Shown here in pieces: positions 1 through 8,817 of a stretch of DNA of 15,080 nt. Each line of letters opens with the position of its first letter. The stretch's first letter is position 1. The notes under the pieces were generated by a model. The model did not search any database, was not told where the DNA came from, and was given only the letters and a program-made list of their open reading frames with translations. Source of the stretch: Parachlorella kessleri. Its lineage: Eukaryota; Chlorophyta; Trebouxiophyceae; Chlorellales; Chlorellaceae. The stretch covers positions 1 through 15,080 of the forward strand of contig BBXU01002308.1 of assembly GCA_001598975.1 (NCBI GenBank), written 5' to 3'. Both the position numbers and the translations under genes were made by a program.

Positions 1-499
1 TGAAGGGGGCAGCGGTGATGGTCACAATGATGGGGGATGGGCACAAAACAGAGGGTGCCACATGTGGGGTTTGTCTGGTGCATCAGGGCTCTGGCTAGCT
101 GTGAGGGAGGGGAGACTTGCCCGGCATTGAAGGGAAGGGCTGTTGTGGTGTGTTGATGAGTGTTGTGTGTTGTGGTGTTGTTGTGTGTTGATGAGCTGAC
201 ATCAGCAACCTGGAGAGCTGCGCAGGGAACGCCTGTTGATTGCGAGCGAAGGTGGTATCGTGCTTGCCTGCGAAGTTGACAATATTGATGTACTGCTGGG
301 ACCTGGCGGCAGGCGGTCCAAGCATGTGGTGGAGGGCTCCTGATGGAGGGCTCTTGGCTGTATTGCCATACCCTTCTCACCGGGACGGCAGGTGGCTACC
401 TGCACCGTCATTCTGACCTAGGCACTGACTGCCACGCCACCGGGGCTGACAGGGGGCTGACAGGAGGCTGACAGGGAAAGGCGCTGCTTTTTCGTACAG
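1..499. other. Presumed intron of the ZPR1-like gene, with TG-rich simple repeat
   Basis: No convincing exon is seen in either strand. The first recognisable ZPR1 exon begins at 500 after a TACAG acceptor, so this stretch is most simply an intron that continues upstream of the window. It contains a TG-rich low-complexity patch at about 139-195 in which GTGTGTTGATGAG occurs twice (148-160 and 183-195), and three adjacent copies of a GGCTGACAGG-like unit at about 444-476. Short open frames on the minus strand here have no recognisable content. Confidence 0.5.
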
Positions 500-2073
500 C
501 TGCTCAAGTCGGAAGTGGCCACCGTCGAGATCCCGGAGATGGAGTTTGAGATCCCGGGCAGCCTGGTGGACTGTCGGCATCTCACGGTGAGCCAGTAGTC
601 TCGTGTAGTCTAGTCTGACAGCGTACCGCCACCTGACCATGCTGCGGTGAGTTCCCCAGCGGGGCCAACAAAGAGCCAGGATGTCATGGGGAGCTGTCCC
701 CAGCAAGAAGGTGACAGGGCTCAGGAAGAGCGCCCCGTCACCGACGGGCGGGGGGTGCGAAGTTCGTCCCCTGTTAGTCACCCCCTGGGTACCAGCGCCA
801 CGTCTGCTGCTTTCAGGGAACTTCTCTTCACCGTCCTGGGTCACGCTCACCCCATCAGGTTGTCATTCCGATTCATGACCCGGCGACTGTGGGGGTTGCA
901 GTAAGACGACCTCACCCCGACCTAGCCTAGTATGGAAGCGTACCGACACCTAACCATGGTGCCGCAGAAAGGCGACCTCACTACGGTGGAGAGCCTGCTG
1001 CGCAACACAGTGGCCAACCTGCGGCTCAACCAAGCCGAGCGGGCTCCTGACGTGGCTGAGAAGATTGAAGACTGCATACAGGTAGGTCGCGCGGGCCTCC
1101 TACGATGCTGGCCCTTTCGGCTTGTTGCCAGGGAAGTCATGGGTACGCAATGCTGCTGGGAAGACTGTTGGCTGCATGTGGGTGCGCCTGGCTTCTGTGT
1201 TGCTGTCGATACAACCTTGTTGCTGGGTTAGTGCACCTGGCGCCAAGGCCCTGGGTACCATCCAGCAAGCAAACTCGAGTTTGGCTATCAATGCTGTTTC
1301 CTGGACGGGACCTAGAGGGATGTACTTTGTTGTCTTTTATAGCCGGGTGGCATCTCGGCGCCCGGCAACAGGCAAACTGTTCTGCAGGAACCGCTGTGCT
1401 GTGCTAGCGCAGCGCAGGGCAGAATGTCATTGAGCTGTGCTTGATGTTTGCTTTTTGGCTCACCCTGACTAAACCATACTCAGTGGTGCAGGAGCTGCTG
1501 CGCTGTGCTAATGGGGAGCAGGCCTTCACGTTGACCATGGACGACCCTTCCGGCAACAGCTACATTGCGCTGTTGGGCTTTGATGACTCGGAGGTGAGTC
1601 ATCCGGCTTGTTTGGCCCAATTAGCAGGCGTCATGCTGTCCTTGCTCGTGTGGGTAAGGGAGCCCGCGTAGCCTGACACTGGGTGAAGCTCTTTCAACTC
1701 TTGGCTAGATGTGTGCAAGGGGTGAGAATGGTTTGGCCAGCAAAAAGCGAGCTATTGTGGCCGCCTTCCCTAAGTCAACCCAAGGTACATCCGTTCCCTC
1801 CACCTGTCGCCCTCCAACCGTCTACGGCCTTTGTGCTTGTTGCTCGTTTCCCTGCCCTCTGATTTGCTACTGACGCAGCTGGCGCCCGCCAAACTGGCTG
1901 CAGTGGAGTGCTTTGTCGAGGGTGAAACTTATTCCTGATTACGATTCTCCCTTGACTCCCCTCGACCTGCCTGCCTGCCTGCCCGACTGCAGCTTGAAGT
2001 TGACTTCTACCAGCGGACACCACAGCAGCGGGCAGGCTTAGGCCTTGACGACCAGCAGCCACCCGGCCATTAG
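500..2073 (+). CDS. ZPR1: ZPR1-type zinc-finger protein, C-terminal part (5' truncated by window)
   Basis: This is the C-terminal end of a ZPR1 protein, a conserved eukaryotic factor known to bind eEF1A and shuttle between cytoplasm and nucleus. Proposed exons: 500-586, 968-1081, 1492-1593, 1879-1902 and 1993-2073, together 135 residues plus a TAG stop, all joining in phase 0. Family landmarks in order are LLKSEVATVEIPEMEFEI (cf. the LKSE..-IPELDLEL strand), DLTTVESLL (cf. FTTVEGLL), FTLTMDDPSGNSYI (cf. FTLILDDPAGNSY) and, in the last exon, LEVDFYQRTPQQRAGLGL (cf. the VE.YERT.EQN..LGL tail). The zinc fingers lie upstream of the window. Two exon ends are uncertain. A donor at 566 instead of 587 would remove six residues absent from the usual family pattern. 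The short exon 1879-1902 uses a weak GTGGAG donor, chosen because the resulting protein aligns best. Family identity is secure; exact boundaries are not. Confidence 0.85.
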
Positions 2074-2238
2074 CCTTGCTTCCCTCGCGCCGTAGTCTTC
2101 TCCAGGTGATGCGGCTGCTGCTGCATTCGACCAAAGGGATGTTACAAGGCTGCAAGGTAGTGTGGTCTTAGGCCTAATTGTGTGTTAGTGTCCATGTTGC
2201 CTGGGAAGTCAACACTTTGTAGCTCATTCCAGGTCCCC

Positions 2239-2259
2239 GGGGGGGGGGGGGGGGGGGGG
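2239..2259 (+). repeat. Homopolymer run of 21 G
   Basis: Twenty-one consecutive G follow CCCC in the 3' flank of the ZPR1-like gene. Runs of this length can form G-quadruplex structure and are prone to polymerase slippage, so the stated length may also be a sequencing or assembly approximation. Confidence 0.9.
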
Positions 2260-2469
2260 TCGCTGCGGCTGTATGAAAGGCCTTAAGTAGGCAACGAAGT
2301 GGACAACAAAACTCTTATCCTTCTTTGAACTTGTGGGCGCCTTTGTCCTTGGGCCGGCCCTTTCGATGTACCTGGGTAATGCTTTAGGGGGTTTTGGGGA
2401 GTTTCCCTTTCTGCCTTATGGCACCCTTACCTCAACATGGATTGCTATACTTAGTAATCTGGACCAATA

Positions 2470-2474
2470 TGTAA
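2470..2474 (+). terminator. Candidate poly(A) signal TGTAA for the ZPR1-like gene
   Basis: TGTAA is the usual polyadenylation signal in Chlamydomonas and Volvox nuclear genes. This copy is about 400 bp after the stop at 2073. A second copy at 2729-2733 is an alternative. A five-base motif is weak on its own. Confidence 0.35.
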
Positions 2475-2779
2475 CTCAAGAGGCTAGGTTAGGAAATTAA
2501 TCGCAAGACTGAGGCACATTCTGCGTCCAGCCCTGTCAGTCCAGGCTCATCTAACACTCCCTAGTCGCACTAGCTGCCACTCGCACCATCAAAACCCTAC
2601 ATAAAAAGGCTATCCTGTGAGCTCCAGTCATTTATTGGACTCCGACAAGAGTAGCCCAACAAAGTTTTGCTGCTGCGATCAGAGCAGCAGCCCGCAGGGG
2701 CCCTAGCTGGGTCGGGGAGCAGAGACATTGTAATACACTTCCAGCATGAAACGTAGCTGGCGGCTTTCACAAATTTTCT

Positions 2780-2802
2780 TGGCGCCTGGGAGGAAGGCGC
2801 CA
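2780..2802. repeat. Perfect 8-bp inverted repeat with 7-nt loop
   Basis: TGGCGCCT at 2780-2787 and its exact reverse complement AGGCGCCA at 2795-2802 flank a GGGAGGA loop. It lies about 100 bp upstream of the proposed SirB1-like start codon, so it is in either the promoter or the 5' UTR. Each arm contains the self-complementary GGCGCC. Function is unknown. Confidence 0.5.
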
Positions 2803-2899
2803 GGCATGCCGTGCTTCATGCTGTGCTGGCAGCTGGTCATCTTCAAGGCTTGAAGCAATAGAATAGACTCCACATAGATTTAACTGTATATTGGCTGAT

Positions 2900-5800
2900 A
2901 TGCCGTGTTGTCAACGCATCCCCAACCCCACGCCATGGCAGGTCCCTGTCAGGCAGACGTTCCTCAGGACACACAGGGCGACTAGCTCCGTCCAGGAGCA
3001 TGGATTCCTGTTTGGTAGTGGGATCACCAGTAGTGTGGGCAGCAGTCGCTGCGCCTCGTCCTTGCAGGGCTCACAGGGTGTGAGCAGTCCTCATGGCAGT
3101 CCTGAACGAAAGCGGCCTGAGGACGTGGACGCTAACTACCGAAGGTCTGCTTAACGCGCCGCGTAATCTTGCTACCTCCTCGTGCAAACTGCTCCCTGGG
3201 CGCAGCCCTCAGTGTGCTTGCTTTCTGGGGATGTATTGCGGGGTTGCCTGGCCCCTTAGAGTGGCTTGAGCCCTCCCAGGGCGATTATGGGCAACTTGCG
3301 CAGCTTGGCCTTGCAGGGTAGACTTCTCAGAAGTGCATGCCTATGAGGCCCGCATGGCGTTCCTGAGGAATATCAGCAGAGGCGAGGCAGCAGTGGACCT
3401 CGCAGATGCGGCTCTCCAGATCGCTGCAGAGGATGACGCCCTAGGTCTGTCAGGGAGTAGCCTGGCCTGTCCAAAGACTGCGATTAGACAGCAATGCTCT
3501 ACAGTGATTGTAAGGCTCCACTGCCTTTGACTTGGTGCATCATTGCCAGTGCTAGCTTGGGCCTGCCAGGGAGGAGCTAGAGGAGGGCGGCCCTACGTAG
3601 GTGGCATATATACAACAACTGGTGACATCCATACTGACTGCTGGTAAAGTGCCTGTTGGCGATGCGCAGTGTCCCACTCAAGTGTGAAGCTGCCTGTGGA
3701 GGCTTTCCATTCCAGGCTTGAGAGACTTGCAGGTGAGTGCAGCAACATCCCCGCCCCCCTTCCCAAGCAGGTTGGGGGTATATTGATGGCTGATGGCGCA
3801 CTGATCATCAGCCTGCTGCATACCTCCCAGCGCGCTCGCTGCCTACATTCCAGCTTTCAGCTCTCAGGCTGGCTCCCAACATACCCAATTAGGGTGGCAG
3901 AGAGTTTCAGGGGAGCTGTCCTGACGGATTGGGGGCAGTTGTGCTGGGGCTTGCCTAAACTCCCAGGCCCATGTTGCCTCACAGCATGGTGGGTTCCCTG
4001 TTGCTGTCTTCATCTCCTATCCAGAGAGCTAGTGCCCACTAAGCGAGGGGTAGGGAGTGGTGAGACAGCAGCGTGGCGGGGCCCCGGCTGCCTCGGTGTT
4101 GCAGACGAGGTGGCAGGGCAGTATACACAAGAAGCTGGGCGGCAGCAAGCCCGGACCTTCTTGGCTGCCCCGTGTCGCACTTGGAGAGCAATAACCAGCC
4201 CTGCCCCTCTGGCTGCCTGGTTGTGCAGAGGAAGTGGCAGAGCTCCGGCTGAGGCCGCTGCTGGCCAGGGGGGCCGGGGACGTGGAGCTGCTGGAAGCAG
4301 TACAGCAGTACGTCCTGCGGGACAAGGGCTTCCGCCCTACCGCCTTTGGCAGGTGGGCAGGACACTCGTGGCACCAGTCTCTCGTTGGGGGCATGGCAGA
4401 GCACGGAATTGCAAGTTAAGTGGGGATTATGGAGCGGGCAGGACGACGCCCTACATCGGTCTGTTGAGTTTTAATGGGGGTTGTCACATGTGGGGAGGGT
4501 GTGCCCGAGTATCTACCCAAAAGTGTGCAAAGCGGCGCTTAGCCTGATAATGGCATTGTATGATTTAACATAAGAGTTTGGTCAACACAGAAATACTTGG
4601 GAGGAGAGGTACGACAACATTAAGTGGGAGTACTTTGATGCAAGAAGCCACCTTGATGCAAGAAGCCCCCACCCTTTGCGATCCTGTCAGTTCCCAACCT
4701 GGTCTTGGTTCGCCGCAGAGGGTAAGGGTATGCAGCCTGCCAACCTGCTGACAACCCCACTCTGGCAGACTGCTGGCTGTCAACGCCAGCTGCATGTGCG
4801 CCTTGGTGGGTGGCGAGTGTCAGCCTGTCGACAAGCAAGTGTCCCGGATGTCTCTCCCAAACCCCCCCCCCCCCCTTGCAGGAGCAATGTGCCAGGGCAT
4901 AGCCTTGTAGAGAGCCCCGGCGTGTGGGAGGATGCCCGCAATGCCTATCTTAACGAGGTGCTCATTCGGCGGCAGGGGATCCCAGCAATATTACTCATCC
5001 TGGTGGCGGACCTGCTGAAGCGCCTGCTGCAGAAGGTGGGCCTGACTCGTGCGTGACGCATCAACACCCCTGAGGATGTGGCGTGTCTGTGCCCGGCCCC
5101 TGCTCGGGCGGCTGCAAGTCAAAGTGGGGGCGGGACTATATTCACGACCGTCGGACTGCAGTAGCTACTCTCACTGGCTGTTCCCTGCTGTAGAACCTTG
5201 CTAATGTTGTCACCTGACTGTGGTTGCATAGCTTGGGAGGGGCGCATGTTGGCCCGCATGAGCCACACCGTGAGGTGTGTTGGCAACAGGCAACAAATTC
5301 ATCAAGGGCAGGTGTCCGGTCAGCAACACAGCAATTGCAGATGCATCTGCACCTAGTCGCCTAGTCAGCAAGGTTCCAGCCCTGCACCCACTGGGCTCCC
5401 CTGTCAAGGCTTGCTCCAGCCTTGAGCCCCTCGGCTGGCCTGCAAAAGGTCTTAACTGCCGCCTGTGGCATGCTGCTGCCTCCACGGCCCAGGTGGTGGT
5501 GTCGACGTGGGGCTGTTCAGCAGGCGTGCTGTGCTGCTGCTGGGGTGCCATGCAGGGCGTCATCGACTTTGTGGCGCGGCAGGACGTGTCGGACCTAGGC
5601 GCTATGCCGCAGGGGGAGCTGCTCTGGGGCCTGGGAAGGACCGCAGTGCTGGCCAGCGATGGGACAGGTACGACGGGTTTGTCAAGAGTGGTTGCCGCAA
5701 GACTGGGGTTACAGAGGCTGTGCACCCAGCGCATCGCGGGACGCACCAGCGGCAATGCAGATTGTGAAGATGCAAAGAGTTGCTCCTTTCCAGATTCGCA

Positions 5801-8410
5801 CCCTGGATGTGTTCCATCAGGACCACAAGGTTAAAGCTGCCACCTAACCGCTAAGACTAAGGTCACGAGGGAAGGGGGGTGAGGGGTGTTGAGAGGGCTT
5901 GAGATGAAAGACTAGCAGTGGGACACCTGGCGTGCACTGGCCACAGGGAGTCCAGTGCAATTCTGATGAAGGGTTTCAAAGAATCTGAATGAAGTGGAGA
6001 CCTAGTGTGCTTCAGTGCTAACGAGGAGGACGACGGTTATCCCAGTGGGGAGAGATGGAGACAGGTGTATGAAGCGGACACTGTTTGTGCTGCTGTGCAG
6101 TGCTGAACACGTGCTCCAGTGACACGCTGGTGGAAGTACTGCGCTTCCTGAAGAGAGCCTACTGGCCCTTCCCCTGGGACTCACGTTCAGGTGGGCAGCA
6201 TTTAGGGCTCCTTATATACGTTGCACTTGACGAACAGGGGCTAAAACACCAGTTGTAGAGAGCTGTTTGGCGGGTGCCACCTGTGCCAGGCAGCAGACGC
6301 ACGAGTAGGGAGCCAGCGGCCGATCACAAGCCAGAAAACAACCGTGGACCCCCTTTTTACACGATGCTGCATGACTGTGACAGTGAGTGTTCACATGTGT
6401 GGCGTGCACCTCATTGTTTGCACAAGAGAGTGTCAGGCTGTCGGAACGGTGCCTGCCACAGGCAAGTGAAGGGATGGAAAACACGTCAGAGGAGAATCCC
6501 AAAGTAACAGACCTACTGGGGGCCCTCCCTAGGCCAAGGCGGTCCAGGTGGTTCCAGTGAATAGCCTGCTTAATGAGCTGGCCAACCATTGTTTTTCATA
6601 TGACATGATGTGTATATGTGCTGTAGTAGATATCAGTCTACTCTACTGGTTGTCCAGCGTGGGGGCTCTTCTGATTCCTGCCCACTCACAGGGAGCTGTC
6701 CTAGGGGGCGGGGCGTTATAGCATAGCATTGATATACATCCACTTATGTGGGGGTTATAGAGACCGCTGTGTAGGAGCAGCAGGGACTCTGTTACGATCA
6801 CCCTAAACCTGCATGCCGCTCCTTCATCGCTGTGGTACTCCGGGAGGTGTTGTTGTTGCTGAGGCTGCAGTGCAGGGGCAGCGTGCACCCTGGTGGGACC
6901 CCGCTAGTGGCAACCCTCCACTCTCTGTCCGCCCGTCCTCCGCAGGGGGTTTTGTGGGTGCGGCGGAGGCGGCGGTGGAGGGGCAGCAGAGCAGCGCGGA
7001 GCTGGAGGCCATTGCCAGGACGGCTCAGCACCGGCTGGAGAGGGGGATCTGGACGTCCCCGGGTGCCGGCGACCTCAGGTATGCATGGCTGTGACTGATA
7101 GAATTGCAAAGGGTTGGTATCGGATTCTGGAAGGGCTCAACATCGGCTGGAGAGGGGGATCTGGACGTCCCCGGGTGCCGGCGACCTCAGGTAAAAAAGT
7201 ACAAAAAATCAGTCGCAGACTCTGGAACGGCGCAGCATCGGCTGGAGGGGGGGATCTGGACATCCCCACGGCCGGCGACCTGAGGTAGTCAGCGCTGATT
7301 AACCAAGAGGCAAAGAGTCGCATTGGATCTGTCAGGACAGCATAGCACCCGCTGCATGGTCAGGTGGCAGGACGGTGGTGAAGGTGTCAGACTAGAGTAG
7401 AGTAGCACCAAGTCAAGAGGGGGATGTGGAAGTCCCCGGGTGCTGGTGACCTCTTGTAGTCATTGGTGAGTACGCTAAGTGCAGTAAAGTCGGTGTTGGA
7501 TCTGTTAGGACAGCACAGCAGGCCAGTGATCCCGGCGTGCACCAGTATAGTGCAAGAGCTACACTCAATGGCACAAGGAGTTATCGGCTGTTGGCTTCGC
7601 CTTGCCAGGCGGGCGGTGGCGGCCACTGAGCGGCTGGTCCTGCTGTGTGGCGAGCGGTACCCCAAGGAACGGCGGGACCTGGCGGTACTGTACCTTCACT
7701 GCGGCAGGCGAGAGCAGGCTCGGGTGGAGCTGGAGCATTTTGCCAAGAGAGCAACCAAGGTGTGGACTAGCCTCCTTGGCTGGGCAGAGCTAGGGCTAGG
7801 CAGAGATTACAAATGGAATGGTGCTGGATAGCTTCCCCCTTTTGTGCATGCTCCCTTTACGCGGCTCTGGTAACCGCCACACTGCTGTCTAACCGCTATT
7901 GATAAGCCCTTTATGTTTTCGTGTGCATTCTTTCTGTGGTGCATTGTTATGTCCTGCCCGTGTTAAGCAGGGGGTCAGGGATAAGTCCGGGACTGGTTAC
8001 GGGGATACCCTGCTGTGACGGGGGTGGAAAGCGGAGGCACGAGTATCCCTGCTGCCAGTTTAGTTTCCCCTGGCTTGCTACCCTGCTGTGACAGGGGTGA
8101 AAAACGGAGGCACAAGTATCCCTGCTGCCAGTCTTCCAGGTTTCCCCTGGTTGCCGGCCTGCAGGAACAGGAGAACGCCCCTCTGTGGCAGTCACTGCAT
8201 GACCAGACGCTGGTGGACAAACTCCTTCAGGCAGTGAGAGCAGCCACACCCTTGGAGAGGCAAGAAGGGTCCCTGGGCAGCCCTGGAAGCAGCGGGAGCA
8301 GCAGTAGCGCGCCATGCAGCAGTACAGTACAGCTGCTGACGCTCGAGTCAGCGCTGAGGCAGCCGCCGCCACGGGCTGATGAGGGGCGTCGGCTGCCGCT
8401 GACGTGGTAG
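2900..8410 (+). CDS. SirB1-domain / TPR protein, plant type, predicted plastid-targeted
   Basis: Ten exons are proposed: 2900-3144, 3317-3444, 3670-3732, 4229-4352, 4882-5035, 5556-5667, 6101-6190, 6946-7078, 7609-7759 and 8165-8410. All splice phases agree and give 481 residues and a TAG stop. Residues 1-82 are Ser/Arg-rich and could be a transit peptide; this exon and start are the least certain. Residues 83-238 match the SirB1 N-terminal (transglutaminase-like) domain: DLADAALQIAAEDDAL, PVEAFHSRLERLA, a DKGFRP motif, and NAYLNEVLIRRQGIPAILL matching the family pattern of an N-.YL..VL.RR.GIP core. Residues 239-275 contain GVIDFVARQDVSDLG. Residues 276-305 hold LRFLKRAYWPFPWD, and 325-350 hold TAQHRLERGIWTSPGAGDLR; both recall the plant chloroplast homologues. 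Residues 350-400 (RRAVAATERLVLL, RRDLAVLYLHCGR) form the TPR-like segment typical of SirB1 proteins. No obvious Cys-His-Asp transglutaminase triad is seen. Biochemical role is unknown. Family confidence is high; the first two donors (GTCTGC, GTCTGT) are weak. Confidence 0.8.
4634..4669. repeat. 18-bp tandem duplication in intron
   Basis: TTGATGCAAGAAGCC occurs at 4635-4649 and again at 4653-4667, an 18-bp period in the intron 4353-4881 of the SirB1-like gene. It is a small local duplication without visible function. Confidence 0.8.
4862..4881 (+). other. Poly-C tract and splice acceptor
   Basis: Fourteen consecutive C are followed by TTGCAG. This is an extreme pyrimidine tract directly before the exon that starts at 4882, and it supports that acceptor. 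The length of the C run may be variable or imprecisely sequenced. Confidence 0.7.
5761..5829 (+). other. Possible optional in-phase exon (5761-5829 or 5794-5829)
   Basis: Between the exons ending at 5667 and starting at 6101, both in phase 1, there are two good acceptors (ATGCAG at 5755-5760 and TTTCCAG ending at 5793) and a donor GTTAAA at 5830. Exons of 69 or 36 nt would keep the frame and add 23 or 12 residues without a stop. The encoded residues (for example SHPGCVPSGPQ) match no SirB1 feature, so skipping gives the more family-like protein. Confidence 0.3.
6191..6945 (+). other. Long intron of the SirB1-like gene
   Basis: This 755-bp intron joins phase-1 exons with a GTGGGC donor and a CCGCAG acceptor. 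Small open frames exist on both strands, but none resembles a known protein or has splice support. Nothing further is recognised in it. Confidence 0.6.
7031..7456 (+). repeat. Array of decaying copies of an exon 3' end with its splice donor
   Basis: The last ~50 bp of the exon ending at 7078, with its AGGT donor, recur downstream inside the intron. Copy 1 is in the exon (donor GT 7079). Copy 2 ends at GT 7191 and is nearly identical. Copy 3 ends at GT 7285 with several changes. Copy 4 (about 7414-7456) is more diverged and has lost the donor. The shared core reads GGGGGATCTGGACGTCCCC then GGTGCCGGCGACCTCAGGTA, with substitutions in later copies. Donor spacing is 112, 94 and about 171 bp. Additional fragments resembling the exon's AGGACGGCTCAGCACCGGCTG occur at about 7330-7354 and 7505-7524. 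Only copy 1 leads in frame to the next exon. Confidence 0.9.
8006..8154 (+). repeat. 73-bp tandem duplication before a splice acceptor
   Basis: Positions 8006-8078 and 8079-8154 are two head-to-tail copies beginning TACCCTGCTGTGAC and ending near TTTCCCCTGG, with a few substitutions. They lie in the last intron of the SirB1-like gene, directly upstream of the acceptor at 8163-8164. The second copy supplies part of the pyrimidine-rich tract used by that acceptor. Confidence 0.9.
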
Positions 8411-8817
8411 CCCTTGCAGTTGCTTGAATGCTTGGGATGGCTCTTCTGCTTGCTAGGCAGGCGTCGTGTCACAAACTGTGTTGTGATGGAAGCTCACTCA
8501 GTGAGGAAGGCCTACATGTAAGTATTGGCTGCGGCGCCCACCAGCAGTGTAGGAGAAGCATAAACTTATCATGCACCCCTGGCTGTCCCTCGCAGCTCCT
8601 TCTCAGGAAGGGTTAAAGTAAGCCAACTTGGTCCCCTGTATGCTTGCATAAGGTGCCTGGCTTTTGGAGTTATTCGCACGCGCCACGGTGCCAGCTTGCG
8701 CAAACCAGAGCTGCGCCCTCCACCGAACGGGCGCTCCCGCTACCTCTTAATGGGTTGTTTACCAAGGCTTGCTCAAGGCAAGCTCTCCTTGGCGATCAAT
8801 GCTACGGGAACAAGGCC
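8411..8817. other. Intergenic region between SirB1-like and AsmA-like genes
   Basis: This short spacer must hold the 3' end of one transcript and the promoter of the next. TGTAA at 8517-8521, about 107 bp after the stop, is a good candidate poly(A) signal. The reading frame of the following gene is open upstream to an ATG at 8644, which would add 58 residues. No other gene is supported. Confidence 0.5.
8517..8521 (+). terminator. Candidate poly(A) signal TGTAA for the SirB1-like gene
   Basis: The motif lies about 107 bp downstream of the TAG stop at 8408-8410, a usual distance for volvocine algal 3' UTRs. Support is the motif and its position only. Confidence 0.45.

Larger units (their letters stand above)
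2074..2899. other. Intergenic region between ZPR1-like and SirB1-like genes
   Basis: No supported gene. It should contain the 3' UTR of the upstream gene and the promoter and 5' UTR of the downstream one. TGTAA motifs occur at 2470-2474 and 2729-2733. A 21-base G run sits at 2239-2259, and a short perfect hairpin at 2780-2802. An A/T-rich ATAAAAAG at 2601-2608 resembles a TATA element about 300 bp before the proposed start at 2900, but nothing else supports it as a promoter. Confidence 0.5.

Noticed and set aside
2108..2155. Possible extra ZPR1 exon (VMRLLLHSTKGMLQGCK) with good CAG and GTAGTG borders
   Set aside because: The preceding exon already ends with a stop at 2073 after the conserved ZPR1 tail, and the residues match nothing in the family.
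3669..4547. 292-residue plus-strand open frame
   Set aside because: Only its first 64 bases (3669-3732) match the SirB1 family. The rest reads through an intron and enters the 4229 exon in the wrong frame.
5277..5834. 185-residue plus-strand open frame as a separate gene
   Set aside because: Only 5556-5667 is conserved; it is the GVIDFVARQDVSDLG exon of the SirB1-like gene, and the flanks read through introns.
7031..7456. Tandem array considered as a minisatellite or CRISPR-like array
   Set aside because: Spacing is irregular, units diverge progressively, and the unit is recognisably the coding exon end with its donor.
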